Source of the DNA: Streptomyces megasporus
GTDB taxonomy: Bacteria > Actinomycetota > Actinomycetes > Streptomycetales > Streptomycetaceae
Length of the DNA: 64,000 nucleotides
NCBI RefSeq assembly: GCF_000718985.1
Contig: NZ_JODL01000016.1
Coordinates: 186,001-250,000 of the forward strand
Direction: 5' to 3'
The notes under the pieces were generated by a model. The model searched no databases and was not told the DNA's origin. It saw nothing but the letters and a program-made list of their open reading frames with translations. Every line of letters starts with the position of its first letter. Within the stretch, counting starts at the first letter, position 1. The translations under genes were made by a program, and so were the position numbers. Positions 33,145-42,071 of the stretch are shown piece by piece.

Positions 33145-34015
33145 GCGGCAGTCCGAGCGGAGCCCCGAAGAGGGCGGACCACTGCGGATCGCCTACTCCC
33201 CCTGTCCCAACGACACCTTCGTCTTCCACGCCTGGGCGCACGGTCTGGTGCCCGGCGCCCCGCCGCTGGACGTGACGTTCGCGGACATCGACGTCACCAA
33301 CGGCATGGCCGAGCGCGGTGAGCTGGACGTCCTCAAGGTCTCCTACGCCGTCCTGCCGTGGGTGCTCCGGGAGTACGCGCTGCTGCCGTGCGGCGGCGCG
33401 CTCGGGCGCGGCTGCGGCCCGCTGGTGCTCACCCGCGAGCCGGGGGCGGACCTGCGCGGCGCGACGGTCGCGGTGCCCAGCGAGCGGTCGACGGCCTACC
33501 TGCTGTTCCGGCTGTGGGCGGCGGAGAAGGTGCCCGGCGGTGTCGGGCGGATCGTCGTCATGCCCTTCCACCGGATCATGCCCGCCGTCCGCGACGGCGA
33601 GGTCGACGCCGGGCTGGTCATCCACGAGGCGCGCTTCACCTACGGGAACTACGGCCTCCACCGCTTGGCCGACATGGGCGAGCACTGGGAGGCCGGCACC
33701 GGGCTGCCGATCCCCCTCGGCGCGATCATCGCCCGGCGTTCGCTGGGCGCACGGCGGCTGCGCACGCTCGCCGAGTCCGCCCGCGCCTCGGTGCGGATGG
33801 CCTGGGACGACCCCCAAGCGTCCCGCGCCCATGTGCTGGAACACGCCCAGGAGATGGACCCGACGGTCGCCGACCGGCACATCGAGCTGTACGTCAACGA
33901 GTTCACCGCCGACCTCGGCGAGGACGGCTACGCGGCCGTGCGCGCGCTGCTCACGCGCGCCGCGGGCGAGGGGCTCGTCCCGCCCCTCCACCCCGGCGCC
34001 CTGGACTTCGACTGA
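33125..34015 (+). CDS. mqnD: 1,4-dihydroxy-6-naphthoate synthase (menaquinone)
   Basis: A 296-residue MqnA/MqnD-family protein with a periplasmic-binding-protein fold. The signature LRIAYSPCPNDTFVFHAWAH, the segment DVTNGMAERGELDVLKVSYA and IHEARFTYGNYGLHRLADMG identify MqnD, which converts cyclic dehypoxanthinyl futalosine to 1,4-dihydroxy-6-naphthoate. GTG at 33125 is chosen because GGAGGGA lies 4 nt upstream; an ATG at 33137 is the alternative. It forms a two-gene unit with mqnB. Confidence 0.94.
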   Translation: MSQVMSERQSERSPEEGGPLRIAYSPCPNDTFVFHAWAHGLVPGAPPLDVTFADIDVTNGMAERGELDVLKVSYAVLPWVLREYALLPCGGALGRGCGPLVLTREPGADLRGATVAVPSERSTAYLLFRLWAAEKVPGGVGRIVVMPFHRIMPAVRDGEVDAGLVIHEARFTYGNYGLHRLADMGEHWEAGTGLPIPLGAIIARRSLGARRLRTLAESARASVRMAWDDPQASRAHVLEHAQEMDPTVADRHIELYVNEFTADLGEDGYAAVRALLTRAAGEGLVPPLHPGALDFD

Positions 34016-34046
34016 CCGCGACCGATCTCGACCGATCTCGTCGGAC

Positions 34047-34069
34047 CCCGGCCGGCCCCGCCGGCCGGG
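34047..34069. terminator. Bidirectional terminator hairpin between mqnD and the cold-shock gene
   Basis: CCCGGCCGGC (34047-34056) and GCCGGCCGGG (34060-34069) form a 10-bp stem with a CCC loop in the 56-nt gap between the convergent genes. A tandem ACCGATCTCG duplication precedes it. Confidence 0.65.
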
Positions 34070-34071
34070 CC

Positions 34072-34455
34072 TCAGACGTCGAGCTGGTCGGCCACCGCGC
34101 GGAGCATGCCCGCGATCTTGCGGCCCTGCTGGCGCTCCGGGTAACGTCCACGCTCCAACTGCTGCGCGACCCGGTCCAGCACATTGGTGAGGTCCTGCAC
34201 GATCGACGCCATCTCGTCGGGCTTGAGCCGCTGGGCCGCCGCCACGGAGGGGGCGGGCTCCAGCAGGGTCAGCGAGAGCGCCTGATCACCTCGCTGACCG
34301 GCGACGACGCCGAATTCCACCCGCTGGCCGGGCCGCAGGGTGGTCACCCCGTCCGGGAGCACCGACGAGTGCACGAAGACGTCACCGCCGTCGTCGCGGG
34401 AGAGGAAGCCGAAACCCTTCTCGCTGTTGAACCACTTGACCTTGCCGGTAGGCAC
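34072..34455 (-). CDS. Cold-shock-domain protein with C-terminal helical extension
   Basis: A 127-residue protein. Residues 1-67 are a cold-shock domain with RNP1 (KGFGFLS) and RNP2 (VFVHSS) single-strand nucleic-acid-binding motifs after the GKVKWFN start. Residues 75-127 form a helical extension (KPDEMASIVQDLTNVLDRVA...), so it is nearly twice the length of CspA. Streptomycetes carry both short and long forms. Expected to act as an RNA chaperone. The GTG start follows a purine-rich leader. The 110-nt upstream region holds a GCGGG/CCCGC inverted repeat but no promoter I can fix. Confidence 0.92.
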   Translation of the reverse strand: MPTGKVKWFNSEKGFGFLSRDDGGDVFVHSSVLPDGVTTLRPGQRVEFGVVAGQRGDQALSLTLLEPAPSVAAAQRLKPDEMASIVQDLTNVLDRVAQQLERGRYPERQQGRKIAGMLRAVADQLDV

Positions 34456-34651
34456 GTCTGTCCTCTGTCCTTGTACTCGTCCGTATGACCGGGTGACGAC
34501 TTCTTGAAAAGAAAACGGCTCTGAATAAGACTTCAGCGGGCCGAACGACCCGCCGTCAACAAGATTAATGGTCCACGTCCCGGTGACAAGACGCCCCCGG
34601 CCCCTCCCCCCGCGTGCCGCGCGTGCCCGACCATCGAATTACCCTGTCCCG

Positions 34652-34894
34652 GTGACCAGTGAAACGTCCCGCGCGGGAGATCTGCTCGTCCGCATCGGTG
34701 CCGTCGTCTTCTTCATCGGCGCGGCGGCCACCCTCGTGACCCTGCTGCCGCTCTTCCTCGGAGCCGACCCGCTGCCCACGGCGGCGTACCTCGTCAGCAT
34801 GCTGATGGGCGTCGGCTTCGCCATCGCCGGCGCCGGGGTGCTGCGCTCCATCGCGGTGCAGCGCCGCCGGGCCCGCGCGGAGTCCGGGCGCTAG
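34652..34894 (+). CDS. Two-helix membrane protein
   Basis: An 80-residue protein with two hydrophobic helices (VRIGAVVFFIGAAATLVTLL at about 11-31, and AYLVSMLMGVGFAIAGAGVL at about 42-61) and a basic C-terminal tail. The GTG lacks a Shine-Dalgarno; TACCCT at 34640-34645 stands 6 nt upstream (leaderless pattern). Its TAG stop interlocks with the stop of the convergent HAD gene at CTAG. Unknown function. Confidence 0.7.
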   Translation: MTSETSRAGDLLVRIGAVVFFIGAAATLVTLLPLFLGADPLPTAAYLVSMLMGVGFAIAGAGVLRSIAVQRRRARAESGR

Positions 34895-35520
34895 CGGCCC
34901 GCCGCGTACGCCTCCAGCCAGGCGGGGAACGCCGTCAGGTCCTCCAGCACCACGTCGGCCCCCTCCGCCCGGAGCTCCTCCGCGTCGCACGGCCCCGTCG
35001 GCACGGCCACCGACAGCGCGCCGGCCGCCCGCGCGCCGCGCACGTCGCCGCGGTGGTCGCCGACGTAGACGCCCGCCCCGTACTCGACCAGCGCCTCGGC
35101 CTTGGCCTCCGCCCACAGCCCGCCGATCACCGCGTCCGGTGCGATGCCCAGGTGCTCCAGGTGGAGCTTGGCGCTGGGCTCGTGCTTGGCGGTGACCACG
35201 ATCGCCGTGCCGCCCGCCCGCCGCACCGCGTCCACCGCCTCCCGCGCCCCGGGCATGGCGAGGGTCGGCTCGATGGCGTGGTGCGTGTACAGCTCGCGGT
35301 AGCGCACGGCGACCTCCTCGAGCGCCTCCTCCGGGAACCAGTGCGCCAGCTCGACCTCCAGCGGCGGGCCGAGGCGGGTGACGGCCAGGTCGGCGTCGAT
35401 GTACGTACCGGTCTCCGCGGAGAGGGCCAGGTAGGTCGCCCGGATGCCGGGGCGGGAGTCGATCAGCGTCATGTCCAGGTCGAAGCCGACCGTCACCGCG
35501 CGAGAAGTCATGCCCTTCAT
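34891..35520 (-). CDS. HAD-superfamily phosphatase
   Basis: A 209-residue haloacid dehalogenase-like hydrolase. The nucleophile motif FDLDMTLID has Asp14 and Asp16. A cap domain follows, then motif II/III TAKHEPSAKLHLEHLG and motif IV VYVGDHRGDVRGARAAG. The pattern is that of phosphoglycolate phosphatase-like enzymes that dephosphorylate small molecules; the substrate is open. Start MKGMTSRA has GAGGG 8 nt upstream; an internal ATG 9 nt later is possible. It is convergent with the two-helix membrane protein, sharing the CTAG stop palindrome. Confidence 0.85.
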   Translation of the reverse strand: MKGMTSRAVTVGFDLDMTLIDSRPGIRATYLALSAETGTYIDADLAVTRLGPPLEVELAHWFPEEALEEVAVRYRELYTHHAIEPTLAMPGAREAVDAVRRAGGTAIVVTAKHEPSAKLHLEHLGIAPDAVIGGLWAEAKAEALVEYGAGVYVGDHRGDVRGARAAGALSVAVPTGPCDAEELRAEGADVVLEDLTAFPAWLEAYAAGR

Positions 35521-35570
35521 TGTGCAGCCCTCGCCCCGTGAGCTCGGGCCCGCCCGACCTCGGTCCGCGT

Positions 35571-36590
35571 TCAGCCCTTCGGCCGTCGCGCGCGCCAGAC
35601 CAGGTACAGGGCGCTGGCGACGGCCGCGGCGCGCAGCGTCCACGGCCAGGCGTCGCCGACCGCCTCGCCCAGCCCGCCCTCGGCGATCGGCTCCCCCCAG
35701 CGGCCCTCCGTACGGCCCCACAGCCACACCAGCGCGGCGGCGGCGACCGTGCCCGGCACCACCATGACCGCCCGTTTGGCCTCGACGCGGCTCAGCCGCG
35801 GCGACCACCAGGCGGCCAGCCAGCCCAGGCCCAGGGGAACCAGCGAGCCCAGCACCGCGCCCGCCACCAGCGCGGCGGCGGCCAGCAGTTCCACCACGCC
35901 GCCCACGCGCGGGACGCCCGCGCCCTTCGCCGCGCGGGCGCGCCACAGCCGTGCCAGGCGTCCGCCCGACGCGCCGGGGGTGTCGGGGGTGTCGAGCACG
36001 GGGGCCGTCGGGGGTTCCGCGTCCCCGCCACCGCCCACGGGCGCCTCCAGCCCTCCCGGTCCTCCCGGCGCTTGGGGGGAGTCGAGCAGTTCCGGCGCCT
36101 CCACCCCGCCGACGAAGCCGCCCACCTCGATCCGGCCGCCCTCGACGTACCGGGGCAGGCCGGGGCCCTCGCGCCACCAGTCCGGGGCGCTCTCCTCGGG
36201 GCCCGGTTCGCCGATGCCCGCCAGGTGCGGCGACGAGGGCGACGAGACGACCGTGGGCGGGACCGTCCCTCTCCCCTCCTCGGCCGGACGCGGCTCCCCG
36301 GACCGGGGGACGTCCCCGGACCCGGGGACGTCCCTGGGCCGCGGGACGGACACGCCCTCCTGCGCGACGACCTCCTCCGGTCTGCCGAGGGCGTTCAGGA
36401 TCTTCCGCACCCCGGCCACGGTGTCGGCGCCGCCCGCCTCGGCCCGGCGCCGGTCGATGTCGGCGCGCACCCGACCCACCAGCTTCGCCCGCTCGGCGGC
36501 CGTCATGCTCGTGCCGTGCGCCAGATCCCCGATCCGGCTCAGATAGTCGAAGACGAGTTGTTCGCTCTCGATCCCCACCGAACACCCCAT
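35571..36590 (-). CDS. Streptomycete integral membrane protein with cytosolic N-terminal helix bundle
   Basis: A 339-residue protein. The N-terminal about 80 residues form a small helical domain (GIESEQLVFDYLSRIGDLAH, then AKLVGRVRADIDRRRAE and VRKILNALGRPEEVVAQEG) resembling HAAS-type signalling modules. A long Pro/Gly-rich linker (about 85-225) follows, then four hydrophobic helices (LLAAAALVAGAVLGSLVPLG, VMVVPGTVAAAALVWLW and others). The start MGCSVGIESE is selected because the upstream frame is Arg/Pro-rich. The linker is encoded by a GGGGACGTCCC-rich repeat around 36300. Function unknown. It is divergent from the XPB-partner gene. Confidence 0.65.
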   Translation of the reverse strand: MGCSVGIESEQLVFDYLSRIGDLAHGTSMTAAERAKLVGRVRADIDRRRAEAGGADTVAGVRKILNALGRPEEVVAQEGVSVPRPRDVPGSGDVPRSGEPRPAEEGRGTVPPTVVSSPSSPHLAGIGEPGPEESAPDWWREGPGLPRYVEGGRIEVGGFVGGVEAPELLDSPQAPGGPGGLEAPVGGGGDAEPPTAPVLDTPDTPGASGGRLARLWRARAAKGAGVPRVGGVVELLAAAALVAGAVLGSLVPLGLGWLAAWWSPRLSRVEAKRAVMVVPGTVAAAALVWLWGRTEGRWGEPIAEGGLGEAVGDAWPWTLRAAAVASALYLVWRARRPKG

Positions 36591-36685
36591 CGGCCGCCGG
36601 TCCTTGACTCCCGTACGTCCACGACCGTACCGCGCACCGCGCCGGACGGAACCGATCGTCACAGGGGGCCGGTACGGTGGTGAGG

Positions 36686-39175
36686 ATGACGACAGAGCCC
36701 GAGGCACGCCGACGAGCAGCTCCCCGCACGCTCGCCGACGAGCTGCGCTCGCGTCCCGACGAGGCGCTCGTCGAGCTGCTGCGGGCCCGTCCGGACCTGC
36801 TCTCCCCCGTCCCCTCCGACCTCACCCAGCTCGCCACCCGCGCGGGCACCCGCGCCTCGGTGGTGCGGGCGATGGAACGGCTCGACCGGTTCGCCCTCCA
36901 GGTGACCGAGGCGCTGGCCGTCGCACCCGACCCCTGCCCGTACGAGACGCTGGCCGCTTCGCTGCCCGGCGGCGAGGACGAGCTGCCGCGCGCGCTCGGC
37001 CTGCTGCGCGAGCGGGCCCTGGTGTGGGGCGGCGACGACCGGCTGCGTCTGGTGCGCACCGCGCGCGAGCTGCTCACCCCGAACGCCGACCGCCCCTCGC
37101 CGACGGGCCTGGGCCCGACGCTGGCCGAGGCCACGTCGGGCATGTCGCCCGGCCGCCTCCAGGAGCTCCTGATCGCCGTCGGGCTGCCCACCACCCACGA
37201 CCCGGTGAGCGCGCTGGCCGCCCTGACCGCCCTGTTCACCGACCGCGAGCGGATGGCGTCCCTGCTGGCGGGGGCGTCCGAGGAGGCGCGGGCGACGCTC
37301 GCCAAGCTGACCTGGGGCCCGCCCTACGGGGAGGTCTCCGAGCGCCCCTCGGCCCCGGTCCGCTGGCTGCTGGACCGCGGGCTGCTGCTGCCGGTGGGGT
37401 CCCGGACGGTGGTCCTGCCCCGTGAGGTCGCCCTCCACCTGCGCGACGGTCGGGCCCACCGCCGGCTGGAGCCGCTGCCGCCCGCTCTGGAGCCGGCCCG
37501 CGCGCACCCCCGTCGGTCGGTGGACGCCGCGGCGGCGGGGCAGGCGCTGGCCGCGCTCACGGCCGTCGAGGAACTGCTGACGTCCTGGAGCACGGCCGCC
37601 GGCGCCCCGCCCGTGCTGCGCGCGGGCGGCCTGGGCGTGCGGGACCTCAAGCGCACCGCCGTCACGCTCGACGTGCCCGAGCCGGTCGCCGCCTTCTGGA
37701 TCGAGGTGTCCTACGCCGCCGGGCTGGTGGCCTCCGACGGCGAGGCGGACGAGCGGTACGCGCCCACCCCGGCGTACGACGTGTGGCTGGAACAGCCGCC
37801 CGAGCGACGGTGGGCGCGGCTGGCGGGCGCCTGGCTGGCGAGCACCCGGCCGGCCGGGCTGGTCGGCGAGCGCGACGCCAAGGGCCGCGCCCTGAACGCG
37901 CTCGGTCCGGGCCTGGACCGCGGCCCGGCGCCCGAGCTGCGCCGCCGCGTCCTGCGCCTGCTCGCCGGGCTCGCGGAGGGCGAGGCACCGGACGACGAGG
38001 TCGCCGCCCCGGACGTCGAGGCGGTGGTGGCCCGGCTGGACTGGGAGTGCCCGCTGCGCGCCGGCACCGAGACGCGTGGTCGGATCGCGCGCTGGACGCT
38101 CCGGGAGGCGGAGCTGCTGGGCGTCACCGGACGCGGCGCGTTGGCGTCGTACGCACGCCCCCTGCTGGACGCGGGCGCCGGGGCGCGCACCTCTCTGGAG
38201 GAGGAGACGGAGCGGGCCCTGGACGGTGCCGCCGCCCGTCTCGCCCCGCTCCTCCCCGAACCGCTGGACCACGTCCTGCTCCAGGCCGACCTGACGGCCG
38301 TGGCGCCCGGTCCGCTCCGGCGGCCCCTGGCCGAGACGCTGAACGTCCTCGCCGACGTGGAGTCCAAGGGCGGCGCGACGGTCTACCGCTTCACCCCCCG
38401 GTCCGTGCGTCGTGCCCTCGACACGGGCCGCACCGCGTCCGAGCTGCACTCCTTCCTGGCCGCCCACTCCCACACGCCCGTCCCGCAGCCGCTGGCGTAC
38501 CTGATCGACGACGTGGCGCGGCGGCACGGCCGGCTGCGGGTGGGCGCGGCCGGCTCGTACGTCCGCTGCGACGACGACGCGCTGCTCGCCGAGATCGTGG
38601 CCGACCGCCGTGCCGCCGGTCTGGGGCTGCGGCTGCTGGCGCCGACGGTGCTGGCCGCCGAGACGGACCCGGTCACGCTGCTGGAGCGGCTGCGGTCGAT
38701 GGGGTACGCCCCGGCCGCCGAGTCAGCCGAGGGCGACGTGGTGATCCACCGCGCCGACACCCTGCGCACCCCGCCGCGCACGGCGCCCGAGCCGGTGCCG
38801 GACGGCCCGCCGCGCCCCGACCGCCCGCTGCTGGCCGCCGCCGTCCGCGCCATCCGCGCGGGCGACCGGGCGGCCCGCGTCCCGCACCGCCCCGACCGGT
38901 CCGCACCGTCCGCGCCCGACGCCCCGAACGGCCGCCCGCCGCGCACCGCGGCGGCCGACACCCTGGCCCTCCTGCGCTCGGCGGTCCGGACGGGGGCGTC
39001 GGTGGTGATCGGCTACGTCGACGCCGACGGGGTGGCCGGCCGGCGCGTCATCGACCCCGTCCGCGTCGAGGACGGCTTCGTCACGGGGTACGACCACATC
39101 GCCGCCGAGGTCCGCACCTACCCCCTGCACCGCGTCACGGGCGCGGCCGAGTCGGCGGACGCCGACGACGGGTGA
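36686..39175 (+). CDS. XPB/Ssl2-like helicase-C-domain protein (non-ATPase partner)
   Basis: An 829-residue protein of the actinobacterial 'helicase C-terminal domain-containing' family (XPB/Ssl2-like). It is mainly helical winged-helix repeats (TLADELRSRPDEALVELLRA, QLATRAGTRASVVRAMERLD). Near residues 515-640 is the XPB/Ssl2-like segment (PEPLDHVLLQADLTAVAPGP, VESKGGATVYRFTPRSVRRA), and at the C-terminus a WYL-like module (TGASVVIGYVDADGVAGRRV). No Walker A or DExH box is present. It lies 133 nt before xpb, suggesting a functional pair. TACGGT at 36673-36678 stands 7 nt before the ATG (leaderless pattern); a GTG 9 nt earlier is less likely. Confidence 0.8.
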   Translation: MTTEPEARRRAAPRTLADELRSRPDEALVELLRARPDLLSPVPSDLTQLATRAGTRASVVRAMERLDRFALQVTEALAVAPDPCPYETLAASLPGGEDELPRALGLLRERALVWGGDDRLRLVRTARELLTPNADRPSPTGLGPTLAEATSGMSPGRLQELLIAVGLPTTHDPVSALAALTALFTDRERMASLLAGASEEARATLAKLTWGPPYGEVSERPSAPVRWLLDRGLLLPVGSRTVVLPREVALHLRDGRAHRRLEPLPPALEPARAHPRRSVDAAAAGQALAALTAVEELLTSWSTAAGAPPVLRAGGLGVRDLKRTAVTLDVPEPVAAFWIEVSYAAGLVASDGEADERYAPTPAYDVWLEQPPERRWARLAGAWLASTRPAGLVGERDAKGRALNALGPGLDRGPAPELRRRVLRLLAGLAEGEAPDDEVAAPDVEAVVARLDWECPLRAGTETRGRIARWTLREAELLGVTGRGALASYARPLLDAGAGARTSLEEETERALDGAAARLAPLLPEPLDHVLLQADLTAVAPGPLRRPLAETLNVLADVESKGGATVYRFTPRSVRRALDTGRTASELHSFLAAHSHTPVPQPLAYLIDDVARRHGRLRVGAAGSYVRCDDDALLAEIVADRRAAGLGLRLLAPTVLAAETDPVTLLERLRSMGYAPAAESAEGDVVIHRADTLRTPPRTAPEPVPDGPPRPDRPLLAAAVRAIRAGDRAARVPHRPDRSAPSAPDAPNGRPPRTAAADTLALLRSAVRTGASVVIGYVDADGVAGRRVIDPVRVEDGFVTGYDHIAAEVRTYPLHRVTGAAESADADDG

Positions 39176-39308
39176 GACCGGCGCCGGTCCGGCGCGGCTT
39201 CACCCGTACGGGCGTCGACGGCCGAGCACCGTTCGCCTGTCGGTCCGATGCGGCACACTGGACGGTCGGCCCACGCGCGCCGGAGGCAGTCGAAGGCAGG
39301 AGGACCAC

Positions 39309-40958
39309 GTGACCGGACCGCTCATCGTGCAGAGCGACAAGACCCTGCTGCTGGAGGTCGACCACGAGCAGGCCGACGCGTGCCGTCGCGCCATCGCGCC
39401 CTTCGCCGAGCTGGAGCGCGCTCCGGAGCACATCCACACCTACCGGCTGACGCCGCTGGGCCTGTGGAACGCCCGCGCCGCCGGCCACGACGCCGAGCAG
39501 GTCGTGGACGCGCTGGTCACCCACTCCCGCTACCCGGTGCCGCACGCGCTGCTGGTGGACGTGGCCGAGACGATGGACCGCTACGGGCGGCTGCGGCTGC
39601 TCAAGCACCCCGTGCACGGTCTGGTGCTGGAGACCACCGACCGGCCCGTGCTGGAGGAGATCCTGCGGTCGAAGCGGATCCAGCCGCTGGTCGGCGCCCG
39701 CATCGACCCCGACACCGTCGCCGTCCACCCCTCCGAGCGCGGCCAGATCAAGCAGGCGCTGCTCAAGCTGGGCTGGCCCGCCGAGGACTTGGCCGGCTAT
39801 GTGGACGGCGAGGCCCACGCGATCGAGCTCCACGAGGACGGCTGGGCGCTGCGCCCGTACCAGAAGCAGGCCGTGGAGAGCTTCTGGCACGGCGGTTCCG
39901 GTGTCGTCGTCCTGCCCTGCGGGGCGGGGAAGACGCTGGTGGGCGCGGGTGCGATGGCCACGGCGAAGTCCACCACGCTGATCCTGGTCACCAACACCGT
40001 CTCGGCCCGGCAGTGGAAGCACGAGCTGATGCGGCGCACCTCGCTGACGGAGCACGAGATCGGCGAGTACAGCGGCGCCAAGAAGGAGATCCGGCCGGTC
40101 ACCATCGCCACGTACCAGGTGCTGACGACCAAGCGGAAGGGCGTCTACCCGCACCTGGAGCTGTTCGACTCCCGCGACTGGGGCCTGATCGTCTACGACG
40201 AGGTGCACCTGCTGCCGGCGCCGGTGTTCAAGTTCACCGCCGACCTCCAAGCCCGCCGCCGCCTGGGCCTGACGGCCACCCTGGTGCGGGAGGACGGCCG
40301 CGAGTCCGACGTCTTCTCCCTCATCGGCCCCAAGCGCTTCGACGCCCCCTGGAAGGAGATCGAGGCGCAGGGCTACATCGCGCCGGCCGACTGCGTGGAG
40401 GTCCGCGTCGACCTCACCGAGTCCGAGCGGCTGGCGTACGCGACGGCCGAGGCGGACGAGAAGTACCGCTTCTGCTCCACCACGGCCTCCAAGCAGCGCG
40501 TCACCGAGGCGCTGGTGCGCCGCCACGCCGGCGAGCAGACGCTCGTCATCGGCCAGTACATCGACCAGCTCGACGAGCTGGGCGAGCACCTGGGCGCGCC
40601 CGTGATCAAGGGCGACACCGGCACCGCGCAGCGCGAGAGGCTGTTCGACGCGTTCCGCTCGGGCGAGCTGTCGGTGCTGGTGGTCTCCAAGGTCGCCAAC
40701 TTCTCCATCGACCTGCCGGAGGCCACCGTCGCCATCCAGGTCTCGGGCACCTTCGGTTCCCGTCAGGAGGAGGCCCAGCGTCTGGGGCGCGTCCTGCGTC
40801 CGAAGGCGGACGGTCACGAGGCCCGCTTCTACTCGGTCGTCGCCCGCGACACCGTCGACCAGGACTTCGCGGCCCATCGCCAGCGCTTCCTGGCCGAGCA
40901 GGGCTACGCCTACCGCATCGTGGACGCCTCGGAACTCCTCGCGGACGAGTTGGATTAG
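39309..40958 (+). CDS. DNA repair helicase XPB (3'-5')
   Basis: A 549-residue superfamily 2 helicase. The N-terminal damage-recognition-like domain covers residues 1-170. Walker A is LPCGAGKT (202-209), and the DEVH box is at 297-300 (VYDEVHLLPAP). Motif III is LTATLVRED with the XPB-specific R327-E328-D329, and motif VI is QRLGRVLRP. XPB unwinds DNA during nucleotide excision repair; in Actinobacteria it is a stand-alone helicase. The GTG has CAGGAGGA upstream. Together with the preceding XPB-like protein it forms a plausible repair module. Confidence 0.95.
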   Translation: MTGPLIVQSDKTLLLEVDHEQADACRRAIAPFAELERAPEHIHTYRLTPLGLWNARAAGHDAEQVVDALVTHSRYPVPHALLVDVAETMDRYGRLRLLKHPVHGLVLETTDRPVLEEILRSKRIQPLVGARIDPDTVAVHPSERGQIKQALLKLGWPAEDLAGYVDGEAHAIELHEDGWALRPYQKQAVESFWHGGSGVVVLPCGAGKTLVGAGAMATAKSTTLILVTNTVSARQWKHELMRRTSLTEHEIGEYSGAKKEIRPVTIATYQVLTTKRKGVYPHLELFDSRDWGLIVYDEVHLLPAPVFKFTADLQARRRLGLTATLVREDGRESDVFSLIGPKRFDAPWKEIEAQGYIAPADCVEVRVDLTESERLAYATAEADEKYRFCSTTASKQRVTEALVRRHAGEQTLVIGQYIDQLDELGEHLGAPVIKGDTGTAQRERLFDAFRSGELSVLVVSKVANFSIDLPEATVAIQVSGTFGSRQEEAQRLGRVLRPKADGHEARFYSVVARDTVDQDFAAHRQRFLAEQGYAYRIVDASELLADELD

Positions 40959-40997
40959 CGGCTAACCTCCTCCCTTCGAAGCCCGAGGGGGAGGACG

Positions 40998-41987
40998 GTG
41001 CTCATGGACGGCACGCGCGAGCCGTATCCGCCGATCGAGCCGTACGCGACGGGGATGCTCGACGTCGGCGACGGCCACTTCGTGTACTGGGAGGTCTGCG
41101 GCAATCCGGACGGCAAGCCCGCCGTCGTCGTCCACGGCGGCCCCGGCTCCGGGTGCTCGGAGCGCGCCCGTCGCGTCTTCGACCCCGAGCGGTACCGGAT
41201 CGTCCTGTTCGACCAGCGCGGCTGCGGTCGCAGCACCCCGCACGCGAGCGACCCGGCGACCGACCTGCGGCACAACACCACCTGGCACCTGGTCGCCGAC
41301 ATGGAGCGGCTGCGGGAGCACCTGGGCGTCGAGCGCTGGCTGCTGTACGGCGGCTCGTGGGGCTCCACGCTGATCCTGGCCTACGCCGAGCGGCACCCGG
41401 AGCGGGTGTCGGAGATCGTGATCTCCAGCGTCACCACCACCCGCCGTTCGGAGATCGACTGGCTCTACCGGGGGGTGGGCCGGTTCTTCCCTGAGCAGTG
41501 GGAACGCTTCCTCGCCGGAGTGCCCGACGCGCCGCGCGACGGGGACGGAGTCGCCCTGGCCGGGGCGTACGCGCGGCTGCTGGAACACCCCGATACCGCC
41601 GTGCGGGGGAAGGCCACGGTCGACTGGTGCGCCTGGGAGGACGCCGTCCTCTCCGGGGAGACGGGCGGTGCCGCGAACCCGTACGGCGACCGCCCCTCGG
41701 CCGACCGGCTGGCCCTGGTGCGGATCTGCGCGCACTACTTCTCGCACGGGGCGTGGCTGGAGGAGGGTGCGCTGCTGCGCGACGCGGGGCGGCTGGCGGG
41801 CATCCCGGGCGTCCTGGTCCACGGCCGGTTCGACATGGGCGGCCCACCGGACACCGCGTGGGAGCTGGCCCGCGCCTGGCCCGACGCGGAGCTGACCATC
41901 GTCGAGGACGCGGGCCACCTCGGTGGCGCCGTGACGCGCACCCACGTCCTGAACGCCCTGGACCGCTTCGCCGACCGAACCCCGTGA
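40998..41987 (+). CDS. pip: Prolyl aminopeptidase / alpha-beta hydrolase (S33 family)
   Basis: A 329-residue alpha/beta hydrolase. The oxyanion motif HGGPGSGCS starts at H46, FDQRGCGRSTPHA is the proline-iminopeptidase signature, and nucleophile Ser120 lies in YGGSWGSTL. IPGVLVHGRFDMGGPP carries the acid and EDAGHLGG the catalytic His. It removes N-terminal proline from peptides. The GTG at 40998 follows GGGGGAGG closely; the ATG two codons later is an alternative. The gene begins 39 nt after xpb, possibly in the same transcript. Confidence 0.9.
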   Translation: MLMDGTREPYPPIEPYATGMLDVGDGHFVYWEVCGNPDGKPAVVVHGGPGSGCSERARRVFDPERYRIVLFDQRGCGRSTPHASDPATDLRHNTTWHLVADMERLREHLGVERWLLYGGSWGSTLILAYAERHPERVSEIVISSVTTTRRSEIDWLYRGVGRFFPEQWERFLAGVPDAPRDGDGVALAGAYARLLEHPDTAVRGKATVDWCAWEDAVLSGETGGAANPYGDRPSADRLALVRICAHYFSHGAWLEEGALLRDAGRLAGIPGVLVHGRFDMGGPPDTAWELARAWPDAELTIVEDAGHLGGAVTRTHVLNALDRFADRTP

Positions 41988-42071
41988 GGTCCCGCGGGGC
42001 GGCCGTGTGACGTGGGAGAGGCTCCGCCCGCTTTCCCCTCCCCGGCCGGCGCGCTCTGCCATGCTCGGCAC

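Noticed and set aside
36686..39175. Active helicase adjacent to XPB
   Set aside because: No Walker A, DExH or arginine-finger motif; only XPB/Ssl2-like non-catalytic and WYL-like regions are present.
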